Both the position numbers and the translations under genes were made by a program. Positions 31,109 through 40,932 of a stretch of 64,000 bases of DNA are shown one piece after another; positions within the stretch are counted from its first letter, which is position 1; every line of letters begins with the position of its first letter. The notes beneath the pieces are model-generated. The model was not told where the DNA came from. It saw only the letters and a list, made by a program, of their open reading frames with translations, and did not search any database. The stretch spans positions 248,001 to 312,000 of the forward strand of contig NZ_PQGD01000001.1 in assembly GCF_002915575.1 (NCBI RefSeq), given 5' to 3'. The stretch comes from Superficieibacter electus. GTDB lineage: Bacteria > Pseudomonadota > Gammaproteobacteria > Enterobacterales > Enterobacteriaceae.

Positions 31109-32266
31109 TTATCTGGATGTACCCGATAATGATATCCCTGAAGCACGTGCGGTTAATTGCCGCCAGAGCCATTCAATTGGCCCTTGCCGGTAATAACGCA
31201 GCCAGAAAACAGAAAAGAGGAGGTTTACCAGCCAGACGGAGGGCACAAATGCCAGCAGCTGCAACCGGTTAAATTTCATGAACAGATCAAATTGCCAGAA
31301 CAGGGTCGTGCAGATAAGCGTTTGCAACAGGTAATTAGTGAGCGCCATCCGCCCCACGCAGGCAATAGCCCCCGTCAGCCGGAAGCGGGAAAGCTGGGGC
31401 CAGAATCCATACGCCAGCGCCGCATAACCGATCGCCTGAAACGGCGCGCTCAGCTCGCGCGGTGCCTGTAAAAAGAACGCACACCAGCGATAATCCCATC
31501 CCACGTACCACTGGGCGATGATACCGGGCACGTTGATAAGAATACCGGTAGTCACCAGTAGCACACCGATGCGACGGTAGTGTGCCAGGCTAAACTGCCC
31601 TTTCAGCCAGCCACTACGCATTAATGCTGCGCCAATCAACATCATCCCGGCCAGTTGCCATCCGTATTGCGCACCGAGAGCCAGTAGACTGTTTGACAGC
31701 ATATCCAGACGGTTGCTGATAGCCTCTGTTCCTCCCTGAATACGCCAGAAATGCTCGTACTGGAGATTAGCGATATCCGGCACCCACGCACGTGGATTAC
31801 CGGTGCCGGAAATTTTCCCCAACAGCAGCAGGATACCGATGCCCATCAGATACAGCACGACACCAGTATTAAAGAGGTTTTTACTCTGCGAGGCGTCACG
31901 GATCATCCGCCAGCAGATCAGTCCCACCAGCGCATAGGCCAGTAAAATATCACCCTCCCAAAAAAACAGCACATGCAGAAAACCCAGTAACGCCAGCAGC
32001 GTCAAACGTGACTGAATCCAGCGCTTACCTCGCGCCAGCAAAAGCTGCAAACCGGCTCCGAAAAGCAGAGCAAAAAGCGTCAGGAATTTAACTTGTGCGA
32101 TCAGATCGAGCACCGCCCATGTCCAGGCGTCCCGGAGGGTGATGTCGCCATACCAGGCGGGGTTAAGATAGGCCGCCTTCGGCAAACCGAAGGCGGTAAT
32201 ATTGAGCAGCAAAATACCGAGGATCGCCATGCCACGCACAAAATCCAGCGTAATGTTTCGTTCCAT
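31109..32266 (-). CDS. yeiB: DUF418 membrane protein YeiB
   Basis: 385-residue inner-membrane protein with about ten hydrophobic helices, equal in length to E. coli YeiB. An N-terminal heparan-acetyltransferase-like segment (LDFVRGMAILGILLLNITAF) precedes the DUF418 domain (GRMALTNYLLQTLICTTLFW, LAFVPSVWLVNLLFSVFWLR). Function unknown. It follows folE by 26 bases on the same strand, so folE-yeiB is an operon, as in K-12. Confidence 0.93.
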   Translation of the reverse strand: MERNITLDFVRGMAILGILLLNITAFGLPKAAYLNPAWYGDITLRDAWTWAVLDLIAQVKFLTLFALLFGAGLQLLLARGKRWIQSRLTLLALLGFLHVLFFWEGDILLAYALVGLICWRMIRDASQSKNLFNTGVVLYLMGIGILLLLGKISGTGNPRAWVPDIANLQYEHFWRIQGGTEAISNRLDMLSNSLLALGAQYGWQLAGMMLIGAALMRSGWLKGQFSLAHYRRIGVLLVTTGILINVPGIIAQWYVGWDYRWCAFFLQAPRELSAPFQAIGYAALAYGFWPQLSRFRLTGAIACVGRMALTNYLLQTLICTTLFWQFDLFMKFNRLQLLAFVPSVWLVNLLFSVFWLRYYRQGPIEWLWRQLTARASGISLSGTSR

Positions 32267-32293
32267 GGACCCTCTTTTACCTGTCAGGCATGA

Positions 32294-32962
32294 TTAGCTG
32301 CGATGTCGTACCGCGCGCAGAAACTCCTGACGTGTGTTCTGGCTTGACTTAAACAGGCCGCCGAGGGAGGTCGTCGTCGTGGCGCTGGTTGCGTCACGGA
32401 TGCCACGCGCTTTGACACAATAATGCACTGCATCAATAGATACCGCCACATTATTTGTCCCCAGCAACGTCTGCAGGGCGGTCAGGATTTGCTGCGTCAG
32501 ACGCTCCTGCACCTGAGGACGCTGGGCAAAAAACTGTACGATACGGTTAATTTTAGACAGGCCAATCACCGACTCTTTCGGAATATAGGCCACCGTTGCC
32601 TGACCATCAATAGTGACAAAGTGATGCTCGCAGGTGCTGGTCAGGGTGATATCACGCACGGTCACCATCTCATCCACCTTCATTTTATTTTCAATGACGG
32701 TAATTTTCGGGAAATTAGCGTAATCAAGACCCGAGAAAATCTCATCAACATACATTTTGGCGATGCGGTGCGGCGTTTCCATCAGGCTGTCATCGCTCAG
32801 GTCGAGATTGAGCAGCTGCATAATTTCGGTCATGTGCCCGGAGATCAGGCGTTTTCTGGTTTCGTTATCCATGTCACGCACCGGTGGGCGCAGTGGCGTT
32901 TCCAGCCCACGAGCAACCAGCGCTTCATGAACAAGTGCAGCTTCTTTACTGAGTAATGACAT
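32294..32962 (-). CDS. folE: GTP cyclohydrolase I FolE
   Basis: First enzyme of tetrahydrofolate synthesis, turning GTP into 7,8-dihydroneopterin triphosphate; a cytosolic decamer. Zinc ligands Cys111 and His114 (STCEHHFV) and Cys182 (HYCVKARG) are present, with the active-site loop [14 protein letters not shown]. The ATG beginning [15 protein letters not shown] gives 222 residues, as in E. coli; a 16-residue upstream extension has no family support. Confidence 0.97.
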   Translation of the reverse strand: MSLLSKEAALVHEALVARGLETPLRPPVRDMDNETRKRLISGHMTEIMQLLNLDLSDDSLMETPHRIAKMYVDEIFSGLDYANFPKITVIENKMKVDEMVTVRDITLTSTCEHHFVTIDGQATVAYIPKESVIGLSKINRIVQFFAQRPQVQERLTQQILTALQTLLGTNNVAVSIDAVHYCVKARGIRDATSATTTTSLGGLFKSSQNTRQEFLRAVRHRS

Positions 32963-33066
32963 CGTTATATTTCTCCTGCAGGTGTGGCGGCCTTTGCCTT
33001 GGTTGAGCAAAGTGCATACTTATTGTGCGTGAGGTGGCGCACATAATCCAGTATCCACGATGATAA

Positions 33067-34215
33067 TTATTGCAATTGTTGTTGCCTTTGACTATGCGGT
33101 TTCCATACCAGCAGACCTGCAATGAATAATGTTATCCCCGCCAGGCCCAGTGCAGGCTCCAGACGATGGGTAAGCCAGGTTGACAGCGCAGAGGTTGCCG
33201 GCCCCACTAACTGCCCTACCGCGTAAACCGTGGTCAGCAGTCCCGCCATATAACGGATATGTTCCGGAGCCAGCTCGCGACCGTACTGTAACGATAGCTG
33301 GAGTGCGCACAGAAAACCGCCGCCGACCAGTATTGCCCCCAGCACCAGACCACTCATGCCAGGCACTAACCCGGCGGCCAGTACACCTATCGCCTGTAAC
33401 CATAAAACAATGGCCAGCCGCTGATAACTGTGGCCCGTTTTACGCGTCAGGATACTCAGGGCGATACCGACGATAGCCGCCACGCCAAACATCGGCCAGA
33501 CGAACTGAGCAAACAAACTGCCGGGAAAGCGTAGCGCCGCCATCTGCGAAAGAAAGGTTGCCGGCAAAATGTAACCAAATCCGGCAAGCGCATAGCTCCA
33601 GACCAGGCGTTTAAGATCAGGGGTCAATTGCAGCGGCTCGGGGATCTCTGTGCTGCGATGAAGCGCGCCCGGTCGCGGTAAATAACGGGCAATAAAGGTA
33701 ACCAAAACCAACGCCAGTACGCCGTAAACCAGCCAGGCATCGCTGGCGCTCAGGGCCTTTGCCTGAATCGCCACCGCCAACAGGCCGCTTATCGCAATGC
33801 CGCCACCGGGGCCAGCAAACACCGCAGCACTCAGGCTGGCATGCCCCGAACGGGAAAGCTGTTCATTGGTCCAGCCTGCCGTCATCACCATTGCCCAGCC
33901 GCTCATTGCGCCGATCACAAAACGCAGCACGCCATGTGTCAGCGCATTATCAGCGAGCGCTGAGAGAAAAGTGAGCGCCACGACGCCAAAAATGCCCAGA
34001 TAAAGGCGCATTTCGACATGCCGATGTGCACGCATGGCGTCCCATGCGCCGACCAGGTAGCCCAGGTAATTGACGGCAGCAACCAGGCCCGCGCTGGTAA
34101 GATTAAGCTGGCCCCCGGCAATCATTAGCGGCACCTGAGGTGTGAAGGCAAAACGCCCTATTCCCATCGCCACGACCAGAACAATAAAACCGCTGAACGC
34201 GATCCGCAGCGCCAT
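33067..34215 (-). CDS. YbfB/YjiJ-family MFS transporter
   Basis: 382-residue membrane protein with twelve predicted spans. It belongs to the MFS_4 (YbfB/YjiJ) group, shown by IGRFAFTPQVPLMIAGGQLN, AAVNYLGYLVGAW and the ELAPEHIRYMAGLLTTVYAVGQ-type final repeat. Cargo unknown. The ATG with gaggtg 5 bases upstream is used; two extra codons from an upstream GTG would destroy that spacing. It lies upstream of folE on the same strand with a ~104-base gap and is divergent from yeiG. I recall no such gene at this site in K-12. Confidence 0.88.
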   Translation of the reverse strand: MALRIAFSGFIVLVVAMGIGRFAFTPQVPLMIAGGQLNLTSAGLVAAVNYLGYLVGAWDAMRAHRHVEMRLYLGIFGVVALTFLSALADNALTHGVLRFVIGAMSGWAMVMTAGWTNEQLSRSGHASLSAAVFAGPGGGIAISGLLAVAIQAKALSASDAWLVYGVLALVLVTFIARYLPRPGALHRSTEIPEPLQLTPDLKRLVWSYALAGFGYILPATFLSQMAALRFPGSLFAQFVWPMFGVAAIVGIALSILTRKTGHSYQRLAIVLWLQAIGVLAAGLVPGMSGLVLGAILVGGGFLCALQLSLQYGRELAPEHIRYMAGLLTTVYAVGQLVGPATSALSTWLTHRLEPALGLAGITLFIAGLLVWKPHSQRQQQLQ

Positions 34216-34352
34216 GCCCACCTCAAATGTTAATGTAAAGTTATGTTTATGATGCAGTATGGATGAGTATTGGGGAAGTGAAAATTACTCACCGGACATT
34301 GATCGCCTGTATGATGTTAAAATTGTTTTACATCACAACATAGGGAGCCAGA

Positions 34353-35189
34353 ATGGAACTGCTTGAGGAACATCGCTGTTTTGAAGGCTGGCAGCAACGC
34401 TGGCGGCACAATGCCGCGACGCTGAATTGCGCCATGACGTTCAGTATCTTCTTACCGCCGACGAAAGACACTACGCCACCGCCGGTACTGTACTGGCTGT
34501 CGGGTTTAACCTGTAACGATGAGAATTTTACCACCAAAGCGGGCGCGCAGCGGGTGGCGGCTGAACTGGGCATCGTGCTGGTGATGCCAGATACCAGCCC
34601 GCGCGGTGACGACGTGGCTGACGATGAAGGCTACGACCTGGGTAAAGGCGCGGGGTTTTATCTGAACGCCACTGAACAACCGTGGGCGACGCACTACCGG
34701 ATGTATGATTATTTGCGCGATGAACTGCCGACGTTGATTCAGGATAACTTTAGCGTCAGTGACCGTTGTGCTATCAGCGGTCACTCAATGGGCGGTCATG
34801 GCGCACTGATTATGGCGCTGAAAAATCCCGGTAAATACACCAGCGTTTCGGCATTCGCCCCCATTGTTAATCCGCTCAATGTCCCGTGGGGGCAAAAAGC
34901 CTTCAGGACGTATCTGGGAGATGATACCGCAGCCTGGCGGGAATGGGATAGCTGCGCATTAATGGAGGCTGCCGGCAAAGGGCAGTACCTGCCTGTGCTT
35001 ATCGACCAGGGCGACAGCGATCAATTTCTTGCCGATCAGCTTCAGCCTGCACGTCTTGCTGACGTGGCGAGCCAACGCCACTGGCCGCTGACGCTACGCA
35101 CCCAACCGGGTTACGACCATAGCTATTATTTCATTGCCTCATTTATTGAGGATCACCTGCGCTTTCACGCGCAGCATCTGCAGAAATAA
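34353..35189 (+). CDS. yeiG: S-formylglutathione hydrolase YeiG
   Basis: Cytosolic serine esterase of the esterase D family hydrolysing S-formylglutathione to formate and glutathione in formaldehyde detoxification. The catalytic triad is readable: Ser145 in GHSMGG, Asp223 in DQGDSDQF and His256 in GYDHSYYF. Conserved [19 protein letters not shown] near residues 49-67. 278 residues, as in E. coli. Followed by a REP element. K-12 cirA, which follows yeiG, is absent here. Confidence 0.96.
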   Translation: MELLEEHRCFEGWQQRWRHNAATLNCAMTFSIFLPPTKDTTPPPVLYWLSGLTCNDENFTTKAGAQRVAAELGIVLVMPDTSPRGDDVADDEGYDLGKGAGFYLNATEQPWATHYRMYDYLRDELPTLIQDNFSVSDRCAISGHSMGGHGALIMALKNPGKYTSVSAFAPIVNPLNVPWGQKAFRTYLGDDTAAWREWDSCALMEAAGKGQYLPVLIDQGDSDQFLADQLQPARLADVASQRHWPLTLRTQPGYDHSYYFIASFIEDHLRFHAQHLQK

Positions 35190-35197
35190 TCAAAAAC

Positions 35198-35234
35198 GGT
35201 GCCGGGTGGCGGCTTCGCCTTACCCGGCCTACAG
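35198..35234 (+). repeat. REP (palindromic unit) element
   Basis: gccgggtggcggcttcgcc ... ttacccggcctac is a standard REP sequence, 8 bases after the yeiG stop; near-identical to the one beside pbpG. Confidence 0.88.
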
Positions 35235-35330
35235 CAGATTGAATATCAAAAGGTTATGCCAATTGCAGTCCTGCGCAAGCGATGCGCCGGCCTGCATTAT
35301 TCCACTCAATAAAGATTGTCGACACGCTGA

Positions 35331-35355
35331 AACCCGGCAATACATTTGCCGGGTT
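35331..35355 (-). terminator. Hairpin between convergent yeiG and lysP
   Basis: A perfect 10-bp stem aacccggcaa / ttgccgggtt with a 5-base loop, 20 bases beyond the lysP stop. Only a short T-run follows on the minus strand, so termination strength is uncertain. Confidence 0.6.
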
Positions 35356-35375
35356 GTGGTTATTCACAAACAGAT

Positions 35376-36845
35376 TTATTTTTTAAACCGCTCGGGAAAT
35401 GTCATTTCACGATAGCTCACAAAACGTGTGCCTCGGGTGAGCTTATAGCCGAACCAGATAATCAGGAACAGTGGAATACCGATATAGGTTGCCGCCACGC
35501 TGCCCCAGTCAATGGTATCACTCAGGAACGCTTCATAGTTCTGACCCAGGGTGATAATCAGGCACAGCACGAAAGCAAAAATCGGCCCAATCGGGAAAAA
35601 GCCAGAGCGATAAGGCAGGTTGTTGATATCGTTACCTTGCAGCACATAGCCACGACGGAAACGATAATGGCTGATAGCAATACCGAGCCAGGCGATAAAC
35701 CCGGTCATGCCAGAAGTGTTCAGCAGCCACAGGTAAACGGTCTGATTACCAAACATAGACGTCAGAAAGCAGAGCGCGGCGATAACCGTCGTAGCATACA
35801 GCGCATTACGCGGCACACCTCCTTTCGACAGTTTTGCAAAAATGCGCGGCGCTTTGCCATCGCAGGCCAGGGTGTACAGCATGCGGGTAGACGCATACAT
35901 GCCCGAATTACCGGCTGACAGTACCGCCGTCAGGATCACCGCATTCATAATGGCTGCCGCAGAGAGCAGGCCAGCATGCTGGAAGACCAGCGTGAAGGGG
36001 CTGACGCTAATATCTTTAACATCATTACGCAGCAGACTCGGATCGGTATACGGAATGATGAGGCTGATGATAAGAATCGCGAAGACGTAGAACAGCAGGA
36101 TACGCCAGAATACCTGACGCACGGCGCGTGGAATATTTTTCTCCGGATCTTCAGATTCTCCGGCAGCGATACCAATCAGCTCGGTTCCCTGGAAAGAGAA
36201 GCCGACGATCATCGCCACGCCAATCATCGCCGCAAAGCCGCCAGCAAACGGCGCTTCGCCAATGCTCCAGTTGCTCCAGCCCGCCGGTTCTGCGCCCTGG
36301 AAAATCCCGAGGATCATCATCAGGCCGACGATAATAAAGATAACTACCGTCGCCACTTTGATCAGCGAGAACCAGTATTCTGCTTCACCGAAGCCTTTAA
36401 CCGAGATGTAATTGAGCAGGAAAATGACGCACAGGAACAGCGCACTCCAGATCCAGCCGGGCGTGTCCGGGAACCACCAGTTCATCACCAGTTGCGCGGC
36501 AACCAGGTCGACCGCAATTGTCACCGCCCAGTTGTACCAGTAGTTCCAGCCCAGCGCGAAACCAAAGCCTTCCTCAACATATTGCTGCCCATAGGTGGCA
36601 AATGAACCGGAGACCGGCATATAGGCAGCCAGCTCGCCCAGGCTGGTCATCAGAAAATAGACCATCAGACCTATAAGGATATAGGAAAACAGCGCGCCGC
36701 CCGGACCCGCCTGAGAAATCGTCGCCCCGGAAGCAACAAATAACCCTGTACCGATGGAGCCGCCAATGGCAATCATCGTCAGATGACGCGCCTTGAGTTC
36801 GCGGCGTAGCGCGGGCGCTTGTGTGGTTTTAGTTTGGGAAACCAT
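35376..36845 (-). CDS. lysP: Lysine-specific permease LysP
   Basis: Twelve-span amino acid-polyamine-organocation transporter importing L-lysine with protons; in E. coli also a co-sensor that inhibits CadC. The AAT signature is seen at the N-terminus (RELKARHLTMIAIGGSIGTG), with FSFQGTELIGIAAGESEDPE in the middle. The ATG beginning MVSQTKTTQAP yields 489 residues, as in E. coli; the 23-residue longer frame is not supported. Monocistronic. Confidence 0.96.
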   Translation of the reverse strand: MVSQTKTTQAPALRRELKARHLTMIAIGGSIGTGLFVASGATISQAGPGGALFSYILIGLMVYFLMTSLGELAAYMPVSGSFATYGQQYVEEGFGFALGWNYWYNWAVTIAVDLVAAQLVMNWWFPDTPGWIWSALFLCVIFLLNYISVKGFGEAEYWFSLIKVATVVIFIIVGLMMILGIFQGAEPAGWSNWSIGEAPFAGGFAAMIGVAMIVGFSFQGTELIGIAAGESEDPEKNIPRAVRQVFWRILLFYVFAILIISLIIPYTDPSLLRNDVKDISVSPFTLVFQHAGLLSAAAIMNAVILTAVLSAGNSGMYASTRMLYTLACDGKAPRIFAKLSKGGVPRNALYATTVIAALCFLTSMFGNQTVYLWLLNTSGMTGFIAWLGIAISHYRFRRGYVLQGNDINNLPYRSGFFPIGPIFAFVLCLIITLGQNYEAFLSDTIDWGSVAATYIGIPLFLIIWFGYKLTRGTRFVSYREMTFPERFKK

Positions 36846-37034
36846 AGGAAAATACTGTCCATCCATAAATTGAGGCGCGATTGTAGCAGACCAAACGGCC
36901 CTCATCCGGCACAAATGCGCAGTTATAAGAGACCTTCATGATCATCCCGGGATTATAAGTAAAGCATTCCCGTTTGATTCTGGCGAATCGTCATTGTAGG
37001 TAGTGGCAGGCGTCAGAACAGAGCATGCATTGCA

Positions 37035-37901
37035 TTATTGGTCGCAGTAGCCCAGAAAACGTAGCAGTGCATTCGACAGCCGCTTCTGGCGATGGCTAAT
37101 GCGCCATAGCGTGCGCGTCAGACGTGGCAGAGGAGTGTCAATTTCCCGCAGCGTCCCTGATGCCAGCTGTTCGGCAATAACGCGTCGGGAAAGGCAGCTA
37201 ATCCCCAGACCGTGGCGTACCGCGTGCTTAATGGCCTCAGAGTTGCCCAGTTCCATTCCCAGATGGAACTGGGGAAGATGGGAAAGCAGTAAAAAATCGA
37301 CGATTTCGCGCGTCCCGGAACCATGCTCGCGCAAGATCCACGGGGCAGCCGCCAGTGTATCCAACGTTACCGGCGCGTCGAACAGGGATGATGAGGGTGC
37401 GGCGAAGATCACCAGTTCGTCTTCAAGCCATGGCTCGGCAATGATATCAACATGGTGGCACGGACCTTCAATAAGACCAATATCGGCACGAAAATCAGCC
37501 ACAGCATTCACCACGTCCTGACTATTGCCCACGCTCATTTCAAGTGGCAGTTCGGGAAAGTCATGCCGGTATCGGGCAATGACTTCTGGCAGGATATAAT
37601 TGCCAATCGTGCTGCTCGCTGAGACACGGAGCGCGCCGTTATCCTCATTAAACAGCTTTTCTATTTCACCGGCATCTTCAAGCAATAACAGCGCACGTGA
37701 ATACAATAACCGGCCATGTTCATTCACGACCAGCCGCTTACCTACGCGATCAAAAAGCTGCACGCCCAATTGGCCTTCAAGGTCGGTCAGCGCCGCGCTC
37801 ACCGCCGACTGGGACAGCGCCAGTTTTTGCGACGCCTGCGTTGTAGAGCCACACTGATGCACCTCCACGAAGACTTCAAGTTGACGTAGCGTAATATGCA
37901 T
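37035..37901 (-). CDS. yeiE: LysR-family regulator YeiE
   Basis: Transcription factor, 288 residues. An N-terminal winged helix ([20 protein letters not shown], then [22 protein letters not shown]) is followed by an effector-binding domain ([34 protein letters not shown]). In related enterobacteria YeiE has been reported to respond to sulfite and to act on yeiH; that role is carried over by orthology. It is divergent from yeiH across 119 bases holding a palindrome. The C-terminus is about five residues shorter than in E. coli. Confidence 0.95.
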   Translation of the reverse strand: MHITLRQLEVFVEVHQCGSTTQASQKLALSQSAVSAALTDLEGQLGVQLFDRVGKRLVVNEHGRLLYSRALLLLEDAGEIEKLFNEDNGALRVSASSTIGNYILPEVIARYRHDFPELPLEMSVGNSQDVVNAVADFRADIGLIEGPCHHVDIIAEPWLEDELVIFAAPSSSLFDAPVTLDTLAAAPWILREHGSGTREIVDFLLLSHLPQFHLGMELGNSEAIKHAVRHGLGISCLSRRVIAEQLASGTLREIDTPLPRLTRTLWRISHRQKRLSNALLRFLGYCDQ

Positions 37902-37947
37902 GACGGTTCCAGAGGATGAAAAGAGCACTTACCACTTATTCTGATTA

Positions 37948-37963
37948 ATTATAAACATATAAT
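37948..37963. promoter_or_regulatory. AT-rich palindrome in the yeiE/yeiH divergent promoter
   Basis: attata-aaca-tataat is a perfect 6-bp inverted repeat within a larger imperfect dyad (gatta ... taatc), midway between the divergent LysR regulator and yeiH. This is the place and type of site expected for a LysR-type regulator; binding by YeiE is inference. Confidence 0.5.
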
Positions 37964-38020
37964 CAATTTCATTTTTATACCGCTGCGGCATAACCTTATT
38001 CACAGATAAAGGAGAGGGTT

Positions 38021-39070
38021 ATGACTGACGTAATAACAAGCACACCGCAGCGCCAGGTATGGCGATACATTCCAGGTCTGGTGCTGTGCGCCGTCCTGGT
38101 AAGTGTGGCTATATGGGCAGGGTCGTTCCCTGCCGTCGCAGGCGCAGGTTTTAGCGCGCTAACGCTGGCAATCCTGCTCGGGATGCTTATCGGCAATACC
38201 GTATATTCTGGCATCAACTCGCATTGCGATTATGGCGTGCAATTTGCCAAACAGCGCCTGTTACGCCTTGGGATCATTTTATATGGCTTTCGCCTGACGT
38301 TTGCTCAGATTGCAGATGTTGGTGTCAGCGGCGTGATGATTGATATCCTGACATTATCCAGCACGTTTATCATCGCCTGCTTTGTGGGGCAAAAACTCTT
38401 TGGCCTCGATAAACAAACAACGTGGCTGATTGGCGCAGGCAGCAGTATTTGCGGTGCTGCCGCGGTACTGGCCACAGAGCCGGTAGTCAAAGCCGAGGCC
38501 AGTAAAGTCACCGTTGCTGTCGCAACCGTAGTCATTTTCGGCACCATCGCTATCTTCCTTTATCCGGCGATGTATCATCTTCTGGCAACAGAATTTAGCC
38601 GCGAAAATTACGGGATCTATATCGGCTCGACAATGCATGAAGTCGCGCAGGTTGTTGCAGCCGGTCATGCGGTTGCACCGCAGGCGGAAAACGCAGCGGT
38701 GATTACCAAAATGATCCGCGTCATGATGCTGGCTCCCTTTTTATTAATTCTGGCTGCGCGGGTACGTCAATTAGCGCCCGCCTCCGGGGAGCAGAAGAAC
38801 AAAATTACCATCCCGTGGTTTGCGGTACTGTTTATTGTTGTCGCCATCTTTAACTCGTTCCACCTGCTGCCAAAAGCCGTGGTTGATACGCTGATTACGC
38901 TTGATACGGTTTTCCTTGCGATGGCGATGGCTGCCCTCGGTCTGACCACGCACGTTAGCGCGCTAAAAAAAGCGGGAGCCAAACCGCTGCTTATGGCTCT
39001 GACGCTGTTCATCTGGCTGATTGTTGGTGGTGGCGCGATCAACCTGATAGTCCACTCGCTATTAAGATAA
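38021..39070 (+). CDS. yeiH: UPF0324 inner-membrane protein YeiH
   Basis: 349-residue integral membrane protein with about ten hydrophobic helices, equal in length to E. coli YeiH. Family features include [31 protein letters not shown] and [20 protein letters not shown]. It belongs to the UPF0324 (PSE) family, some members of which are linked to sulfite or sulfonate traffic. Strong ggagagg ribosome-binding site. Divergent from its presumed regulator yeiE. Confidence 0.93.
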   Translation: MTDVITSTPQRQVWRYIPGLVLCAVLVSVAIWAGSFPAVAGAGFSALTLAILLGMLIGNTVYSGINSHCDYGVQFAKQRLLRLGIILYGFRLTFAQIADVGVSGVMIDILTLSSTFIIACFVGQKLFGLDKQTTWLIGAGSSICGAAAVLATEPVVKAEASKVTVAVATVVIFGTIAIFLYPAMYHLLATEFSRENYGIYIGSTMHEVAQVVAAGHAVAPQAENAAVITKMIRVMMLAPFLLILAARVRQLAPASGEQKNKITIPWFAVLFIVVAIFNSFHLLPKAVVDTLITLDTVFLAMAMAALGLTTHVSALKKAGAKPLLMALTLFIWLIVGGGAINLIVHSLLR

Positions 39071-39142
39071 ACCCTACAACTTCCTCCTGTTAACCCGCTA
39101 TGATAGAGCGTCTTGCCCAGGCGGGTTTATCAGGAGTGTGTT

Positions 39143-39991
39143 ATGAAGTATGTTGGAGCGCATGTCAGCGCCGCTGGCGGGTTGGCGAATGCGGTTGTTC
39201 GTGCCGCTGAAATCGAGGCAACCGCCTTTGCTCTGTTCACCAAAAATCAGCGTCAATGGCGCGCTGCACCGTTAAACGATGCAAACATTGCAGACTTCAA
39301 AGCGGCCTGCGAGAAATATCATTATTCCCCCGCGCAAATCCTGCCCCATGATAGCTATCTGATTAATCTCGGTCATCCTGTCGCTGAAGCGCTGGAAAAA
39401 TCCCGCGAAGCCTTTTTAAATGAGATGACACGTTGCCAGCAATTGGGGTTAACGCTATTAAATTTCCATCCCGGTAGCCATTTACAGCAGATTCCGGAGG
39501 AGGAATGCCTCGCGCGTATTGCAGAGTCTATTAATATCGTGCTGGAAAAAACCCAGGGCGTAACGGCAGTGATTGAAAATACTGCCGGACAAGGCAGTAA
39601 TCTCGGTTTCAGGTTTGAACATCTGGCGGCCATTATTGACGGCGTTGAGGATAAATCCCGCGTTGGCGTGTGCATTGATACCTGCCATGCTTTTGCCGCC
39701 GGGTATGATTTACGCAGCGCGGAAGCAACGGCTAAAACCTTCGCTGAATTTGAACGTATTGTTGGCTTCACTTACCTGCGCGGGATGCATCTCAATGATG
39801 CAAAAAGCCAGTTTGCCAGCCGGGTTGACCGTCATCATAGCCTGGGCGAAGGTAATATCGGCCACGACGCATTTCGCTGGATTATGCAGGATGAGCGTTT
39901 CGACGGTATTCCATTAATTCTGGAAACGGTAAACCCGGATATCTGGGCGCAAGAGATTGCGTGGCTGAAGGCGCAGCAGAAGGTAGGGTGA
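39143..39991 (+). CDS. nfo: Endonuclease IV Nfo
   Basis: AP endonuclease of base-excision repair, cleaving 5' of abasic sites; a TIM-barrel with three zinc ions. All nine metal ligands known for the E. coli enzyme are in place: His69, His109, Glu145, Asp179, His182, His216, Asp229, His231 and Glu261. 282 residues versus 285 in E. coli. The ATG preceded by cagga is used rather than an upstream in-frame codon. In K-12 this gene is under SoxRS control. It marks the left boundary of the AT-rich cassette. Confidence 0.97.
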   Translation: MKYVGAHVSAAGGLANAVVRAAEIEATAFALFTKNQRQWRAAPLNDANIADFKAACEKYHYSPAQILPHDSYLINLGHPVAEALEKSREAFLNEMTRCQQLGLTLLNFHPGSHLQQIPEEECLARIAESINIVLEKTQGVTAVIENTAGQGSNLGFRFEHLAAIIDGVEDKSRVGVCIDTCHAFAAGYDLRSAEATAKTFAEFERIVGFTYLRGMHLNDAKSQFASRVDRHHSLGEGNIGHDAFRWIMQDERFDGIPLILETVNPDIWAQEIAWLKAQQKVG

Positions 39992-40039
39992 AAGAGTAAA
40001 AAATAATAGTAATTCTGATATTTGTGCTTAATATAACTT

Positions 40040-40069
40040 GAGTGAACGTCTAAAGTTTGATGTTCACTC
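40040..40069. repeat. Perfect inverted repeat upstream of the accessory cassette
   Basis: gagtgaac (40040-40047) and gttcactc (40062-40069) form an 8-bp perfect dyad with a 14-base spacer, 41 bases before the ATG of the next gene. It could be an operator for an unknown regulator, or a weak terminator for nfo; there is no T-run. Confidence 0.5.
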
Positions 40070-40110
40070 AGATTAATAAATGTCATGAATATTTTAAGGA
40101 TGAATAATCG

Positions 40111-40932
40111 ATGCCAGATAAGAAAGTGACTACTGGAACAACCAGTACACAAGATAACAACATCATTCACCAAAAAATAACTCGGATAAAAGAGCTCACC
40201 TTGTTATTTTGGGTTAACGAAAAAGATGATAGTCGATGTTCACTTTTTGAAGAGTCTTGTATGACCCGTTATTTTAATATTTTATATTCACCAGAATATA
40301 AAAAAGAAACACATAAAGTTTATCCCGTATCAATCAGTAGGTTCGATCAAATCAAAAAAATTATAGCAAACCGCATCGATCAAAATGGCGGAATAGATAA
40401 AGCAAAGGTAAAAGAGATAGGCATATTTTCACACGTAGGGAAAGTAGATGGCCCGACAACTCAATATACTGTAAACACTCCTGCTGTTAACGGCTACCCA
40501 CAACAATTGAATATAGTACGGGGATGGGATGATATTAATTTCAACTGGACCGATACAGGTGCTATGTTTGTTATGTATGGTTGTCGTAGCAGTTTCCAAG
40601 ATAAAGATTCCGGCGATGGTTTCGCCAGCAAACTATCTAAACTTGCCAATTTCAGAAATGTTGATATTTGGGGACAGACAGAATACACATACCCTTCATA
40701 CTATCCCGATATAAGAGAAACATCACTAATACGAACGTTCAATATAGGATGGTCTTTTTCTCCAACATATATGGTAGCTGATAAGGAAGATAACGGGTGG
40801 GATGCCCTTTTTCCAGATGAAAAAAAGCCCATAAAGGCACTTCCTATGCAATGTTTCAAGAACGGTGCCCTTGTAAAGTCTGTCGACCAAAGCATTTTCA
40901 ATGATCACAGGAAAAATAAGCCAAATGATTAA
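40111..40932 (+). CDS. Unassigned protein with possible clan-CD-like His/Cys pair
   Basis: 273-residue protein that I cannot assign to a named family. There is no signal peptide and no membrane segment. A strand VKEIGIFSHVGKVDGP carries His108. About 50 residues on, a strand MFVMYGCRSS carries Cys158 and is followed by GFASKLSKLANFRNVDIWGQ. The spacing and the 'H after one strand, C after the next, then a helix and another strand' order resemble caspase/CHAT/C80-type (clan CD) cysteine peptidases; this is inference from pattern only. aagga lies 10 bases before the ATG. The gene is visibly AT-rich beside its neighbours and overlaps a lipoprotein gene, as in secreted effector/immunity pairs. 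Confidence 0.55.
   Translation: MPDKKVTTGTTSTQDNNIIHQKITRIKELTLLFWVNEKDDSRCSLFEESCMTRYFNILYSPEYKKETHKVYPVSISRFDQIKKIIANRIDQNGGIDKAKVKEIGIFSHVGKVDGPTTQYTVNTPAVNGYPQQLNIVRGWDDINFNWTDTGAMFVMYGCRSSFQDKDSGDGFASKLSKLANFRNVDIWGQTEYTYPSYYPDIRETSLIRTFNIGWSFSPTYMVADKEDNGWDALFPDEKKPIKALPMQCFKNGALVKSVDQSIFNDHRKNKPND

Noticed and set aside
31045-31272. Small plus-strand frame with a hydrophobic N-terminus starting in the galS promoter
   Set aside because: It starts inside the CRP and GalS sites and then runs antisense into yeiB; no ribosome-binding site.
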